Shown here piece by piece: positions 6,455 through 12,825 of a stretch of DNA of 41,089 nucleotides. Within the stretch, counting starts at the first letter, position 1. Every line of letters starts with the position of its first letter. This DNA is from a virus: positions 1-41,089 of the IMG/VR virus record IMGVR_UViG_3300036770_003900; one strand, written 5' to 3'. Both the position numbers and the translations under genes were made by a program. The notes beneath the pieces are model-generated. The model was given only the letters and a program-made list of their open reading frames with translations, was not told the origin of the DNA and did no database searches.

Positions 6455-6848
6455 TTGAGTGAGTTTTGGTTAATTTTTTCTCATCTATTCCAAGAATGTT
6501 TAATATTTTTATAACTTTATGCCTAAATGTGTAGTTAAATTTAAAAAGGTCATCAAATGTTTCTCTTGAATAAATGACAACAGAATGATCATAGCTAACT
6601 ATTCCAGAAGCTATTTCTATATTTGTCATGTTCAAGAAATCTACACACAATTTACAATATATTTTCTTAGGTTCTACATACTTTCTTTTTCTTGATTTTA
6701 TAAAAAGGAAGTTTTCAGAATCTTGATATTGTGTAAGGATTGCATCAATGACATCTTTTGAGGTGAGCATTCTATCATTTTTTACATATTCCTTAGGAAG
6801 CAAATAATGTTTTAGTAGAGGGTAGATGTATGGTGATATTTTTTTCAT
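6438..6848 (-). CDS. Protein with a DnaA domain IV-like helix-turn-helix
   Basis: A 136-residue protein. Residues about 50-120 follow the pattern of the DNA-binding domain of DnaA (Bac_DnaA_C): KSRKRKYVEPKKIYCKLC (51-68) matches the basic loop and first helix, IEIASGIVSYDHSVVIYS (77-94) matches the helix-turn-helix with the DnaA signature D-H-S/T-V, and a final helix follows (FRHKVIKILNIL). There is no ATPase domain, so this is not an initiator by itself; it would be a stand-alone DNA-binding protein, for replication or repression. It has its own start after a terminated small gene. The family assignment is from motif pattern, without a profile search. Confidence 0.65.
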   Translation of the reverse strand: MKKISPYIYPLLKHYLLPKEYVKNDRMLTSKDVIDAILTQYQDSENFLFIKSRKRKYVEPKKIYCKLCVDFLNMTNIEIASGIVSYDHSVVIYSRETFDDLFKFNYTFRHKVIKILNILGIDEKKLTKTHSNETIY

Positions 6849-6851
6849 TTG

Positions 6852-6962
6852 CTATTTTTTATAGAATCTTCCCGTTTCTTCGTCATACACAGGAGCTGTA
6901 TGAAAGCTCCAAGCCATGAAAATAAAAGACAAAATCGTTAAAATAATAAAGATTTTCAACAT
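6852..6962 (-). CDS. Tiny single-helix membrane protein
   Basis: A 36-residue protein, MLKIFIILTILSFIFMAWSF at the N-terminus, one membrane helix, then a short polar tail ending GRFYKK. The ATG is preceded by the leader TTTAAAATCAATCAATT, the same element seen before other genes in this half, and by a strong terminator hairpin at 6992-7019. These two signals support it despite its size. It ends 4 bases before the DnaA-like gene. Confidence 0.55.
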   Translation of the reverse strand: MLKIFIILTILSFIFMAWSFHTAPVYDEETGRFYKK

Positions 6963-6982
6963 AATTGATTGATTTTAAATTA

Positions 6983-7019
6983 ATTATAAAAGTGCGTAGA
7001 GGATTTCTCCCCTACGCAC
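6983..7019 (-). terminator. Rho-independent terminator
   Basis: Read leftward: a 12-bp stem (GTGCGTAGGGGA with TCCTCTACGCAC, one G-T pair) closed by a GAAA tetraloop, followed by TTTTAT. It ends the transcript of the 72-residue protein gene at 7027-7245. Confidence 0.85.
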
Positions 7020-7026
7020 ATTTGCA

Positions 7027-7245
7027 CTAAAAGGAATGATGTAGTCTAATGACCATCTTTCTATTTCCATTAGATGGAATATAGGAGAATCTTTTCCTTT
7101 TTACCACTAGCACTCCTTTTCTTGCCTTGTTGGCAGAAATGATAGAATCTATTAACTTACTGGCTAGGAAGTAGTCTGACATATCCTTGGTGTAGGACAA
7201 TGGTTGCAAACTTACTTTTTTTGATGAATAGACTAGTGTAGGCAT
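7027..7245 (-). CDS. Hypothetical small basic protein
   Basis: A 72-residue strongly basic protein, MPTLVYSSKKVSLQPLSYTK at the N-terminus and RKRFSYIPSNGNRKMVIRLH near the C-terminus. The charge and size would suit nucleic-acid binding, but no motif identifies it. It is closed by the terminator at 6983-7019. Confidence 0.6.
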   Translation of the reverse strand: MPTLVYSSKKVSLQPLSYTKDMSDYFLASKLIDSIISANKARKGVLVVKRKRFSYIPSNGNRKMVIRLHHSF

Positions 7246-7291
7246 ATTTATGGATTTTGGTTACTATTGATTAGCTTGATGCTTGTAGTAG

Positions 7292-7591
7292 TTAGAATGT
7301 AATAATTAGCTTATTACCTTCTATTACAAACTCCTTAACCTTTACAACTGTGTTAGGCTTAATTGTCTTATCAGCCTTTGCAATCCTTTTGGCAATATTA
7401 ACCTTTCTTAAAGAAGGATGTTTCTTTGCTAATGTGCAAAGCTTCACCTTAATAGAAGCAATTGACCTGTCTAGTTTCTCAGAAAGAACCATAGCAGCCT
7501 TTGTCTGATCGCCTTTGGCAAGCTTTAATGTTAACTTGGCTAAGTTCACTTCCTGATACGTCCATCTGTTGCGTGTAATTAATGTGTTCAT
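7292..7591 (-). CDS. Small DNA-binding protein, possibly Myb/SANT-like
   Basis: A 99-residue basic protein. Residues 8-50 (NRWTYQEVNLAKLTLKLAKG ... KLDRSIASIKVKL) resemble a Myb/SANT-like three-helix unit: a tryptophan opening helix 1, an acidic cap and a basic recognition helix with RSIASIKVKL. The remainder is Lys-rich (KHPSLRKVNIAKRIAKADK) and ends in a beta strand (EFVIEGNKLIITF). The leader is ATTAAAACCAATAATC before the ATG. A role as a phage regulator or DNA-packing protein is an inference from charge and fold pattern. Confidence 0.55.
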   Translation of the reverse strand: MNTLITRNRWTYQEVNLAKLTLKLAKGDQTKAAMVLSEKLDRSIASIKVKLCTLAKKHPSLRKVNIAKRIAKADKTIKPNTVVKVKEFVIEGNKLIITF

Positions 7592-7609
7592 GATTATTGG
7601 TTTTAATTG

Positions 7610-7816
7610 TTAACTTATTTTGTGTTTAGATTGATGTCTGATAGCTTGCATTGATAGTCTGTATGTTGCAACAGCATCTCTTAACGAGCCTCTATTGTTG
7701 GTTTCCATAAAACTTTGATGACAAGTTTTTCCCATACCAAAACAATCATTTTCTATTTGTTTCAGTTTTTCAGCTTGTGATACATCTTCTGGTTTAATTG
7801 CTTGTTTCTTTTTCAT
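7610..7816 (-). CDS. Hypothetical small phage protein
   Basis: A 68-residue basic protein, MKKKQAIKPEDVSQAEKLKQ at the N-terminus and RLSMQAIRHQSKHKIS at the C-terminus, probably helical. The ATG follows AATTAAAACAAATAG, the A-rich leader of this region. The end of the preceding gene overlaps it by 23 bases. No domain recognised. Confidence 0.6.
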   Translation of the reverse strand: MKKKQAIKPEDVSQAEKLKQIENDCFGMGKTCHQSFMETNNRGSLRDAVATYRLSMQAIRHQSKHKIS

Positions 7817-8324
7817 TTTTTTCTATTTGTTTTAATTGTCTTAATGCTGTTATATATGTTTTATATTTAGTTATTATATCATCATTCAAATCTTCTTTTT
7901 TTATACCTAACTGAATCAATAAACCACGCAAATAAGTATTTGAAAGATTATCAGAACCATTTTTAGCAGATTTTCTACCATATGCTCTTTCTTTTTCTAT
8001 GTTACGAGCTATCCATTCTTTTTTATAATTATCAATACGTTCTTTGTTTTCTTGATAATACTCCTTTTTTCTTTCTAAATCCTTAACTCTCCATATTTCG
8101 TTAGTCTTTCTTTTAATTTTTGAATATTGTCTTGCTGTCTTTCTGTGATGTTCTATATGAGTTTTTCTCCATCTTTTTCCATTTTCATATCCTTTTTTTG
8201 AACAACTGTAGAAAGTGTATGTCTTTTTATCTCCTGACGCTAATGTTTTTGTTCTTTGATATGTAACCCATCTAGTACCACCACAATGAGGACATATTTT
8301 ATCTGGAATATCTATTGTAGGCAT
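7794..8324 (-). CDS. Probable HNH-type homing endonuclease-like protein
   Basis: A 176-residue very basic protein. It opens with a zinc knuckle, CPHCGGTRW (residues 10-18), followed by a strand-turn (TYTFYSCSKKG) and a long lysine/arginine-rich helix (KKEYYQENKERIDNYKKEWI), then a helical C-terminal domain (TYLRGLLIQLGI). Repeats of the YYxxNKxxI type are common in the linker of phage HNH endonucleases. I do not see a complete HNH metal triad, so the call rests on layout. The frame is open upstream to 8459, but the terminator at 8352-8379 lies in that part, and TTTAAAATTCAAATTT directly precedes the ATG at 8324. Confidence 0.5.
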   Translation of the reverse strand: MPTIDIPDKICPHCGGTRWVTYQRTKTLASGDKKTYTFYSCSKKGYENGKRWRKTHIEHHRKTARQYSKIKRKTNEIWRVKDLERKKEYYQENKERIDNYKKEWIARNIEKERAYGRKSAKNGSDNLSNTYLRGLLIQLGIKKEDLNDDIITKYKTYITALRQLKQIEKNEKETSN

Positions 8325-8343
8325 AAATTTGAATTTTAAATAA

Positions 8344-8379
8344 ATAAAAAAAGCCCCCAACAAATTAATGTTGAGGGCT
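8344..8379 (-). terminator. Rho-independent terminator
   Basis: Read leftward: AGCCCTCAAC, loop ATTAATTT, GTTGGGGGCT (10-bp stem, one G-T pair), then seven T. The stem itself would also form on the other strand. It ends the transcript of 8401-9629 and lies just before the leader of the gene starting at 8324. Confidence 0.85.
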
Positions 8380-8400
8380 CTATTCACCATATAAAAAACC

Positions 8401-8562
8401 CTAACCAAAATGTCTATTGGTGTAAGCAGCAGAAACTCTGAATTGTAAACACCACTCATTGAATGGTGGTTGTTTTACAACTTTTACAGTTCTTGTTCCT
8501 GGTTTAAAAGGTTCACCTTTTCTATCAGTTGTGAACCCAAGTAGTTTTTTAATCTTTTTCAT
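8401..8562 (-). CDS. Hypothetical small basic protein
   Basis: A 53-residue protein, MKKIKKLLGFTTDRKGEPFK at the N-terminus and QFRVSAAYTNRHFG at the C-terminus. It starts 3 bases after the stop of the 164-residue gene and ends 22 bases before the terminator, so its limits fit the operon. Basic and without hydrophobic stretches; function unknown. Confidence 0.6.
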   Translation of the reverse strand: MKKIKKLLGFTTDRKGEPFKPGTRTVKVVKQPPFNEWCLQFRVSAAYTNRHFG

Positions 8563-8565
8563 TGT

Positions 8566-9060
8566 TTAGTAATTTTCATCATTACGAGATTCATCTATTA
8601 TCCATCTTTCTTCATCACTCTCAGTGTATTCGTCTTCAACAAATTCTTCCTCTTGAGGATATCTAATTGTGATTTTTCCTTCGTAGAGCAAAGGAGAGAT
8701 GGAATCTTCATCATTTGGGTCTATTTCTAGTTCTATTTCACTTTCATAATCCTGTATGATGGTGTTGTAATGTTTCACTTCTATGTCAATAATGTAATCA
8801 GAACTTTCTCCTTCATCAAACCATGCTATTTCTTCTGGTCCTGCTAGAATGTATTCCTCATTCAAATTAGGATTGCCGTAATAGATGATGTATGGTTCAA
8901 CAGGATAGCCATTTTGAAAAATGTATTCATCTTCATCAAAAGGAACATTCTCAAGACTTCTAATATAAGGAACATCTCTTATCCATCCTAGAAATAACAT
9001 ACCTTTCTCTAATTGCATAGGCATGTAACTTTTGAAAACTAATGATGCTTTCTCGTACAT
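8566..9060 (-). CDS. Hypothetical acidic protein
   Basis: A 164-residue protein, strongly acidic in its second half (EEEFVEDEYTESDEERWIID at the end). The first half is mixed beta and aromatic (MYEKASLVFKSYMPMQLEKG ... DVPYIRSLENVPFDEDEYIF). It starts 2 bases downstream of the stop of the secreted protein gene. No family recognised. Strongly acidic small phage proteins include DNA mimics, but nothing here shows that role. Confidence 0.6.
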   Translation of the reverse strand: MYEKASLVFKSYMPMQLEKGMLFLGWIRDVPYIRSLENVPFDEDEYIFQNGYPVEPYIIYYGNPNLNEEYILAGPEEIAWFDEGESSDYIIDIEVKHYNTIIQDYESEIELEIDPNDEDSISPLLYEGKITIRYPQEEEFVEDEYTESDEERWIIDESRNDENY

Positions 9061-9062
9061 AA

Positions 9063-9629
9063 TTAAAATGAGTTTAATGTTATTGCGTCTAATTCTTCTT
9101 TTAGCTTCTCTACTAATTGGTTGTTCTCATAGCTAATCTCAACAAACTTACCTTTGTTAATAGCTACAGATAGATTAAGATTGTTCTTTTCAAACCAAAA
9201 CTTATTGTATAGACATTTTTCAAGGGAAATAGCACTAAGCTCATACCCATCTCCATTCTCATAAGGAGATATGAAAAACTCATAAGAATCATCAGGTTCT
9301 CCAAGTTTCTCCTCCATAAGAGATGTGAATTTGTTATACATAGTTTTTAAAGACAACCAACTGTCTTGTTTTGGTAGTTGAACAACAGCTTTACAGAAAA
9401 GCTTTGTAGTTGGTGTGCTAACTAATAACAGCTTTACAGCATTACCAGCTACAGTTCCTTTCATTTGTACAACATTAGCCTCAGTTTTTACAAACACATA
9501 GCCTTTCTGCCTATATCTCATAATGGCACTATTAATAGTGCCACTAATAGAAACACCATCAAAGCTCTGTGCATTTGTCAAATTAGAATAAATAAACAAC
9601 ATCAAAGCAATAAATAAACATTTTTTCAT
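9063..9629 (-). CDS. Secreted or periplasmic protein with signal peptide
   Basis: A 188-residue protein with a clear signal peptide (MKKCLFIALMLFIYSNLTNA, cleavage probably before Q21). The mature part begins QSFDGVSISGTINSAIMRYR and contains VVQMKGTVAGNAVKLLL and YNKFTSLMEEKLGEPDDSYE. From memory, exported proteins with this layout are found in Bacteroidota genomes as well as their phages. An exported phage protein could act at the host surface, for example in superinfection control; this is inference. It follows tRNA-like gene 2 after the leader TTTAAAACCAAAAAAACC. Confidence 0.75.
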   Translation of the reverse strand: MKKCLFIALMLFIYSNLTNAQSFDGVSISGTINSAIMRYRQKGYVFVKTEANVVQMKGTVAGNAVKLLLVSTPTTKLFCKAVVQLPKQDSWLSLKTMYNKFTSLMEEKLGEPDDSYEFFISPYENGDGYELSAISLEKCLYNKFWFEKNNLNLSVAINKGKFVEISYENNQLVEKLKEELDAITLNSF

Positions 9630-9658
9630 GATCTGGTTTTTTTGGTTTTAAATATGAG

Positions 9659-9752
9659 CAGTCAGGACTCGATTCGAACGAGTATGTTACGTCTTACTCA
9701 TAACTGAGATGATGCGTTTCTGTTCAGCGTCTACCAATTCCGCCACCTGACT
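9659..9752 (-). tRNA. tRNA-like gene 2, Leu-type body with an abnormal anticodon region
   Basis: Read leftward: acceptor AGTCAGG with CCTGACT (7 bp, one T-G pair), D arm GCG-GAATTGGTAGA-CGC and T arm ACTCG-TTCGAAT-CGAGT. After the D arm there are 43 nt instead of the 30-35 of a class II tRNA, and the five bases that should start the anticodon stem have no partner. The best hairpin, GTTATG-AGTAAGA-CGTAAC, has a 7-nt loop holding TAA (Leu) but with G instead of the universal U33, and it lies directly before the T arm with about 23 extra nt between it and the D arm. No CCA is encoded. Confidence 0.7.
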
Positions 9753-9848
9753 ATTTGCTTGTCTCTCCAAGCTGTCATACCACTTTGTATTCTGTTCTGG
9801 GGTATACCCGTTCCTAACGGTAAAGCGGTATCGAAAACCAGTATGAGT
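9753..9848 (-). other. Gene-free interval with possible RNA structure
   Basis: Between the tRNA-like gene and the next stop codon. CATAC (9776-9780) pairs with GTATG (9841-9845), and ACCGTT / AACGGGT fold around AGG inside it, suggesting a branched RNA. The six bases before the tRNA-like 5' end, GCAAAT, are identical in front of tRNA-like gene 3. Evidence for function is modest. Confidence 0.35.
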
Positions 9849-10088
9849 TTAATCTGCTAATATCCGTCTCCACCTTTGCTGCTCATTATAAGGGTCAGCT
9901 ACATAAGCATTGATTTCTTTCATAGCATCATCTATACTAGTGAACGGAATTGATTTACACCCTACTTCAACAACACATCCTATGGAAAGGAATCTAATGT
10001 TAATTGGATATTCTCTAAGGTAGTAATTTCGGCTCATTCGTTCTTGAGTTTTTACTGCTAATTCTTCTTGCATTACTTGTGGTTCCAT
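9849..10088 (-). CDS. Conserved small phage protein
   Basis: A 79-residue protein, MEPQVMQEELAVKTQERMSR at the N-terminus. The core YPINIRFLSIGCVVEVGCKS followed by IPFTSIDDAMKEINAYVADP is, from memory, a recurring small beta-beta-alpha protein in Bacteroidota phages, of unknown function. It follows tRNA-like gene 3 after the leader TTTTAAAAACAACAATC. Confidence 0.7.
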   Translation of the reverse strand: MEPQVMQEELAVKTQERMSRNYYLREYPINIRFLSIGCVVEVGCKSIPFTSIDDAMKEINAYVADPYNEQQRWRRILAD

Positions 10089-10111
10089 GATTGTTGTTTT
10101 TAAAATGTGAG

Positions 10112-10208
10112 CGTTGGGAGCAGGATTCGAACCTGCATACTATGAGGATTACCCCATTTTACGTTCCTTGTACCTCGGAACAACGTCTACCAATTGCGCC
10201 ATCCCAAC
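10112..10208 (-). tRNA. tRNA-like gene 3, Leu-type body with an abnormal anticodon region
   Basis: Read leftward: acceptor GTTGGGA with TCCCAAC (perfect 7 bp), D arm GCG-CAATTGGTAGA-CGT and T arm GCAGG-TTCGAAT-CCTGC. A 5-bp stem (GTTCC/GGAAC) sits in the anticodon position but encloses a 9-nt loop, GAGGTACAA, which gives no normal anticodon register. A second hairpin, ATGGG-GTAATCC-CTCAT with overlapping pairings, takes the place of a variable arm and is larger than usual. Total 97 nt; no CCA. The specificity cannot be assigned. Confidence 0.7.
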
Positions 10209-10366
10209 ATTTGCAACTTCTGGATAGTTGCCACCCACCTGCAAACTTTTTCAATTTGAATATAGGCACCATTATGCCTTAGTAGGAATTGAGTCATCAA
10301 GTTTGCTATGTCTATCCCAACCCAAGTGCGTGGGTTCAAGGGTCAAACTCCTACTTTGTGATTATT
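10209..10366. other. Gene-free structured RNA interval
   Basis: About 160 bases with no gene. Perfect complementary arms nest here: AGTAGGA (10281-10287) with TCCTACT (10349-10355), GTTTG (10301-10305) with CAAAC (10344-10348), and AACCCA with TGGGTT (10319-10336). Separate hairpins are AGGCA/TGCCT (10264-10279) and GCAACT/AGTTGC with a 7-nt loop (10213-10231). Several stable stems in so short a stretch suggest a structured transcript, presumably leftward and cotranscribed with tRNA-like gene 3. Confidence 0.45.
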
Positions 10367-10963
10367 TCAATACTTCCTGATTTCATCAATTCCAAAATCA
10401 AGTTTTGGAGCTTGAGATGCCTCAAGAAGAGATTTTGAGAAAGCGTCTACATCCTCAAGAGCCAATTCAAGCTCATATTTGAGCTTTTTAAGGGCTTTTG
10501 TGGCACCATCCTTCACTCTTGCAATAGCTTTTTGCTCAAGCTGTTCAAATGGGAGCAATTCTGCACCCCATCTTGCAATAAGATGAATATCAGCTCTCCA
10601 TTCAGATTCTGCTTTTGTAAAGCCAATAACAAATGGGTCTGGACTTTTGTCATCGTAGCAGATGTGAATCTTACTATACCAACCATTATCTTCAGCTTTC
10701 TGAATTTCCTTCAGAACATCTAAAGGAATTGTAGAAGCTCTATATTCCTTATATTTAACTTGAACAGGACACAATGTTTTAATTATCCTGTTTGTCTTTG
10801 GATCTACATACATATAAGGAGGAGCTTTCTTCTCTGCACTCTTATCTGCATGTTTCAACTGTGCATCCAATCCAAGTTTGGATGCAATTTCAAACCATTC
10901 TTGAGCGTGTTCTGCTTGCTCTAAGTCTTGGAGTTCTGGTTCAATGAAGATTTCTGTAGCCAT
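10367..10963 (-). CDS. Hypothetical phage protein
   Basis: A 198-residue protein, acidic at the start (MATEIFIEPELQDLEQAEHA) and helical at the end (LEQKAIARVKDGATKALKKL ... LALEDVDAFSKSLLEA). The middle is beta-rich and contains ICYDDKSPDPFVIGF. There is no signal peptide, membrane helix or motif I recognise. The leader is ATTAAACCAAAAAACCCCC. Codon use and length suggest a well-kept gene rather than filler. Confidence 0.65.
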   Translation of the reverse strand: MATEIFIEPELQDLEQAEHAQEWFEIASKLGLDAQLKHADKSAEKKAPPYMYVDPKTNRIIKTLCPVQVKYKEYRASTIPLDVLKEIQKAEDNGWYSKIHICYDDKSPDPFVIGFTKAESEWRADIHLIARWGAELLPFEQLEQKAIARVKDGATKALKKLKYELELALEDVDAFSKSLLEASQAPKLDFGIDEIRKY

Positions 10964-10981
10964 ATTTGGGGGTTTTTTGGT

Positions 10982-11119
10982 TTAATAGCCTAATTTATCA
11001 AGGTCATCAATATTAGCAGTTATATGTACAAATCCTCCTTTTACATAAAGATCAAAGAAGAATGTAGCAAGCTGTCTAAAGCTATGAAATTCTGTTGGGG
11101 TTAAACTGACGGTTTTCAT
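10982..11119 (-). CDS. Hypothetical small protein
   Basis: A 45-residue protein, MKTVSLTPTEFHSFRQLATF at the N-terminus, ending DDLDKLGY. It is preceded by the leader TTTAAATCAATAAAC, the shared element of this region, and its stop lies 18 bases before the next gene. No motif recognised. Confidence 0.55.
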   Translation of the reverse strand: MKTVSLTPTEFHSFRQLATFFFDLYVKGGFVHITANIDDLDKLGY

Positions 11120-11147
11120 GTTTATTGATTTAAAATAATTTAAATGG

Positions 11148-11246
11148 TTAAAATTCTTTTGAAACGAGAATTAATTGGATGATAAGAGCCAGAAACGTCC
11201 AAATGAGAATTAAAATGGCTGCAATAATTTTTATCTTTTCTTTCAT
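11148..11246 (-). CDS. Tiny single-helix membrane protein
   Basis: A 32-residue protein: KEKIK, then a membrane helix (IIAAILILIWTFLALIIQLI), then VSKEF. The ATG overlaps the stop of the upstream gene (11243-11246, ATGA), the coupling used elsewhere in this phage, which is the main support for it. Confidence 0.5.
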   Translation of the reverse strand: MKEKIKIIAAILILIWTFLALIIQLILVSKEF

Positions 11247-11584
11247 CTTTTCTTCTTTTTATAAGGACGAATTGATGTTAATGCTATATTATTGCCGAGC
11301 CTATTAATAGGAGACATCTTGTATTTTATATTATTCCTGTCAAGAATATCCTTTACTAAAGGAAGTTCTTTATCAGTGTGTAATATAGCTTCAGATATCT
11401 TTGAATGTCTTAAAATCTCATAATCCTTCATAAGGGGTGAGAGAATTCCCACATAATGACGTATAACTTTCACTACAGAGATTTTAACACAAAGTCCTTT
11501 GTCATCCTTAACAAATTTACCCTTTTCATCTCTCATTCTTTCTTCTACCATTTTTTCTTCTTCTACAATAAATGTATAAGTCAT
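11243..11584 (-). CDS. Hypothetical basic protein
   Basis: A 113-residue protein from the ATG at 11584 (MTYTFIVEEEKMVEERMRDE). The upstream in-frame extension to 11647 lies inside the previous gene and is not credible. The ATG overlaps the previous stop (11581-11584). Residues 10-45 are highly charged, the C-terminus is LTSIRPYKKKKR, and a beta-hairpin-like GKFVKDDKGLCVKISVVKVI lies between. No family recognised. Confidence 0.6.
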   Translation of the reverse strand: MTYTFIVEEEKMVEERMRDEKGKFVKDDKGLCVKISVVKVIRHYVGILSPLMKDYEILRHSKISEAILHTDKELPLVKDILDRNNIKYKMSPINRLGNNIALTSIRPYKKKKR

Positions 11585-11757
11585 ATTTTCTCTTTGTATG
11601 TGATGTAATAAAGTGCACTTGTTCCATACCCAGCAGCAGATATGCAAGATATAAAGAATAAATTAAGCAAACTAGGCTCAAGATAACAAAATGCAAGAAA
11701 AATAATAATGGATGTCAATATCACCATTAAAATGCTGATAATCAATAACTTGTTCAT
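11581..11757 (-). CDS. Small membrane protein, two helices
   Basis: A 58-residue protein, MNKLLIISILMVILTSIIIF as the first membrane helix, then LEPSLLNLFFISCISAAGY as the second, then a basic tail ALYYITYKEKI. The leader TTTAAAACCAAAACC directly precedes the ATG, and a terminator lies just upstream, so this gene opens a transcript or processed message. Confidence 0.6.
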   Translation of the reverse strand: MNKLLIISILMVILTSIIIFLAFCYLEPSLLNLFFISCISAAGYGTSALYYITYKEKI

Positions 11758-11764
11758 GGTTTTG

Positions 11765-11802
11765 GTTTTAAATAGCCCCTACATATTATTATGTAGAGGC
11801 TA
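11765..11802 (-). terminator. Rho-independent terminator
   Basis: Read leftward: TAGCCTCTACATA, loop ATAA, TATGTAGGGGCTA (13 bp with one T-G pair), then TTTAAAACC. It ends the 82-residue gene at 11809-12057. The T-run is short and merges into the leader of the next gene. Confidence 0.75.
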
Positions 11803-11808
11803 TAATGA

Positions 11809-12057
11809 TTAATTTTTGTTGGCTTCAAATAGCTTAGACCTAGAATCAATAATGTCAAGATCTTTTATCATTTCTGTTGCCTTGTTAGGATCGTTCTCTG
11901 TTTTGGCTTTAATAACAACCATCATACAAAGTGTCCTAATCCTATTAATTGTTTCTTGTGAAGGAACAATAGAATGCATTTCAATAGCTTCTTTAAGGTC
12001 ACTAAGAATAACATCCTCTGACATAGCTGCTGACAATAAAATCATTAATTCTCTCAT
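11809..12057 (-). CDS. Hypothetical small helical protein
   Basis: An 82-residue protein, MRELMILLSAAMSEDVILSD at the N-terminus, predicted to be helical throughout (LKEAIEMHSI, ETINRIRTLCMMVVIKAK, KATEMIKDLDIID). No motif recognised. It is a single-gene unit between two terminators (12097-12129 and 11773-11802), with the leader ATATAAACCAATCAAA before the ATG. Confidence 0.65.
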   Translation of the reverse strand: MRELMILLSAAMSEDVILSDLKEAIEMHSIVPSQETINRIRTLCMMVVIKAKTENDPNKATEMIKDLDIIDSRSKLFEANKN

Positions 12058-12096
12058 TTTGATTGGTTTATATGTGTGAAATATTAAATAAATTCT

Positions 12097-12129
12097 AAAA
12101 AAGAGGCTCTAATGTAGACACATTGAGCC
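12097..12129 (-). terminator. Rho-independent terminator
   Basis: Read leftward: GGCTCAATGT, loop GTCT, ACATT-A-GAGCC (10 bp with a one-base bulge), then TCTTTTTTAG. It ends the 103-residue gene at 12157-12468. Confidence 0.75.
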
Positions 12130-12156
12130 GTATCAACCTTTGAAAAAACACCTATT

Positions 12157-12468
12157 TTAGCTTGGATAGCAATCTGTTACAACTTGAGGACACTCATTGT
12201 AAATCCACCACTCTGAGCCGTCATATTCTCCTCTTGTAGCCCATGTATTATTATTAAACCATATAGTTCCATATAAATACTGAAGCCCATATCCATCGTC
12301 ATAATCAAAATCAAGACTATTTAGGAAGTCTTGATATTGTTCCTCTGTATATCCAATACGAAGGACTGTCTGTTTAGCTTTAAGATCATCATCCATAACA
12401 GTGATGATGGCACAAATAACGTTTGGACGGCTAGTTACAAAGTCTTCAAATTCTTCTTTTGCGTTCAT
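12157..12468 (-). CDS. Conserved small phage protein (GEYDGSEWW family)
   Basis: A 103-residue acidic protein. Residues about 44-95 (FLNSLDFDYDDGYGLQYLYG, then IWFNNNTWATRGEYDGSEWW) carry a pattern I know from many small phage proteins of Bacteroidota, of unknown function; the last residues are CPQVVTDCYPS. It shares one base with the stop of the lipoprotein gene (12468), and a terminator follows, so the two form a two-gene unit. Confidence 0.75.
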   Translation of the reverse strand: MNAKEEFEDFVTSRPNVICAIITVMDDDLKAKQTVLRIGYTEEQYQDFLNSLDFDYDDGYGLQYLYGTIWFNNNTWATRGEYDGSEWWIYNECPQVVTDCYPS

Positions 12469-12812
12469 TATTCTTGATTTAATATGTCATCTAATTTATT
12501 ACATTCACCATTAGCTATTGTTCCCAATTTACGACCAAAATCATATATTACAACACTATCTTCCTCCATAAACAGTTGAAATTCACTTGATTCTGTAATA
12601 ACTAAGTCTTGATTACGGTTCCATTGTCCTGTAATAAGACCATTAGCTATCTCTTCAGCATAAAAATGTTCATATAAAACACCATTAGCTTGTACATTAA
12701 ATATAGGACGACCCTCATCATCATCCCACAATTCTGTTACAATAACATCATTTTCCTTCAGAGAACATGAAAATGAGGCAAAAACAAACATAATAGCAAA
12801 TAAATACTTCAT
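12468..12812 (-). CDS. Small lipoprotein
   Basis: A 114-residue protein from the ATG at 12812. The N-terminus MKYLFAIMFVFASFSCSLKE is a lipoprotein signal with a lipobox (A-S-F-S-C), so the mature protein begins at C16 and is attached to a host membrane. The mature part is acidic (WDDDEGRPIFNVQANGVLYE). Phage lipoproteins often act in superinfection exclusion; nothing specific shows it here. The upstream in-frame extension to 12962 crosses structured RNA and is not used. The leader is TTTAAAACCAAGTAT. Confidence 0.7.
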   Translation of the reverse strand: MKYLFAIMFVFASFSCSLKENDVIVTELWDDDEGRPIFNVQANGVLYEHFYAEEIANGLITGQWNRNQDLVITESSEFQLFMEEDSVVIYDFGRKLGTIANGECNKLDDILNQE

Positions 12813-12825
12813 ATACTTGGTTTTA

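Noticed and set aside
10209-10366. A fourth tRNA on the + strand (GGGTTCAAGGGTC resembles a T loop)
   Set aside because: No T stem forms around it, and no acceptor or D arm is present.
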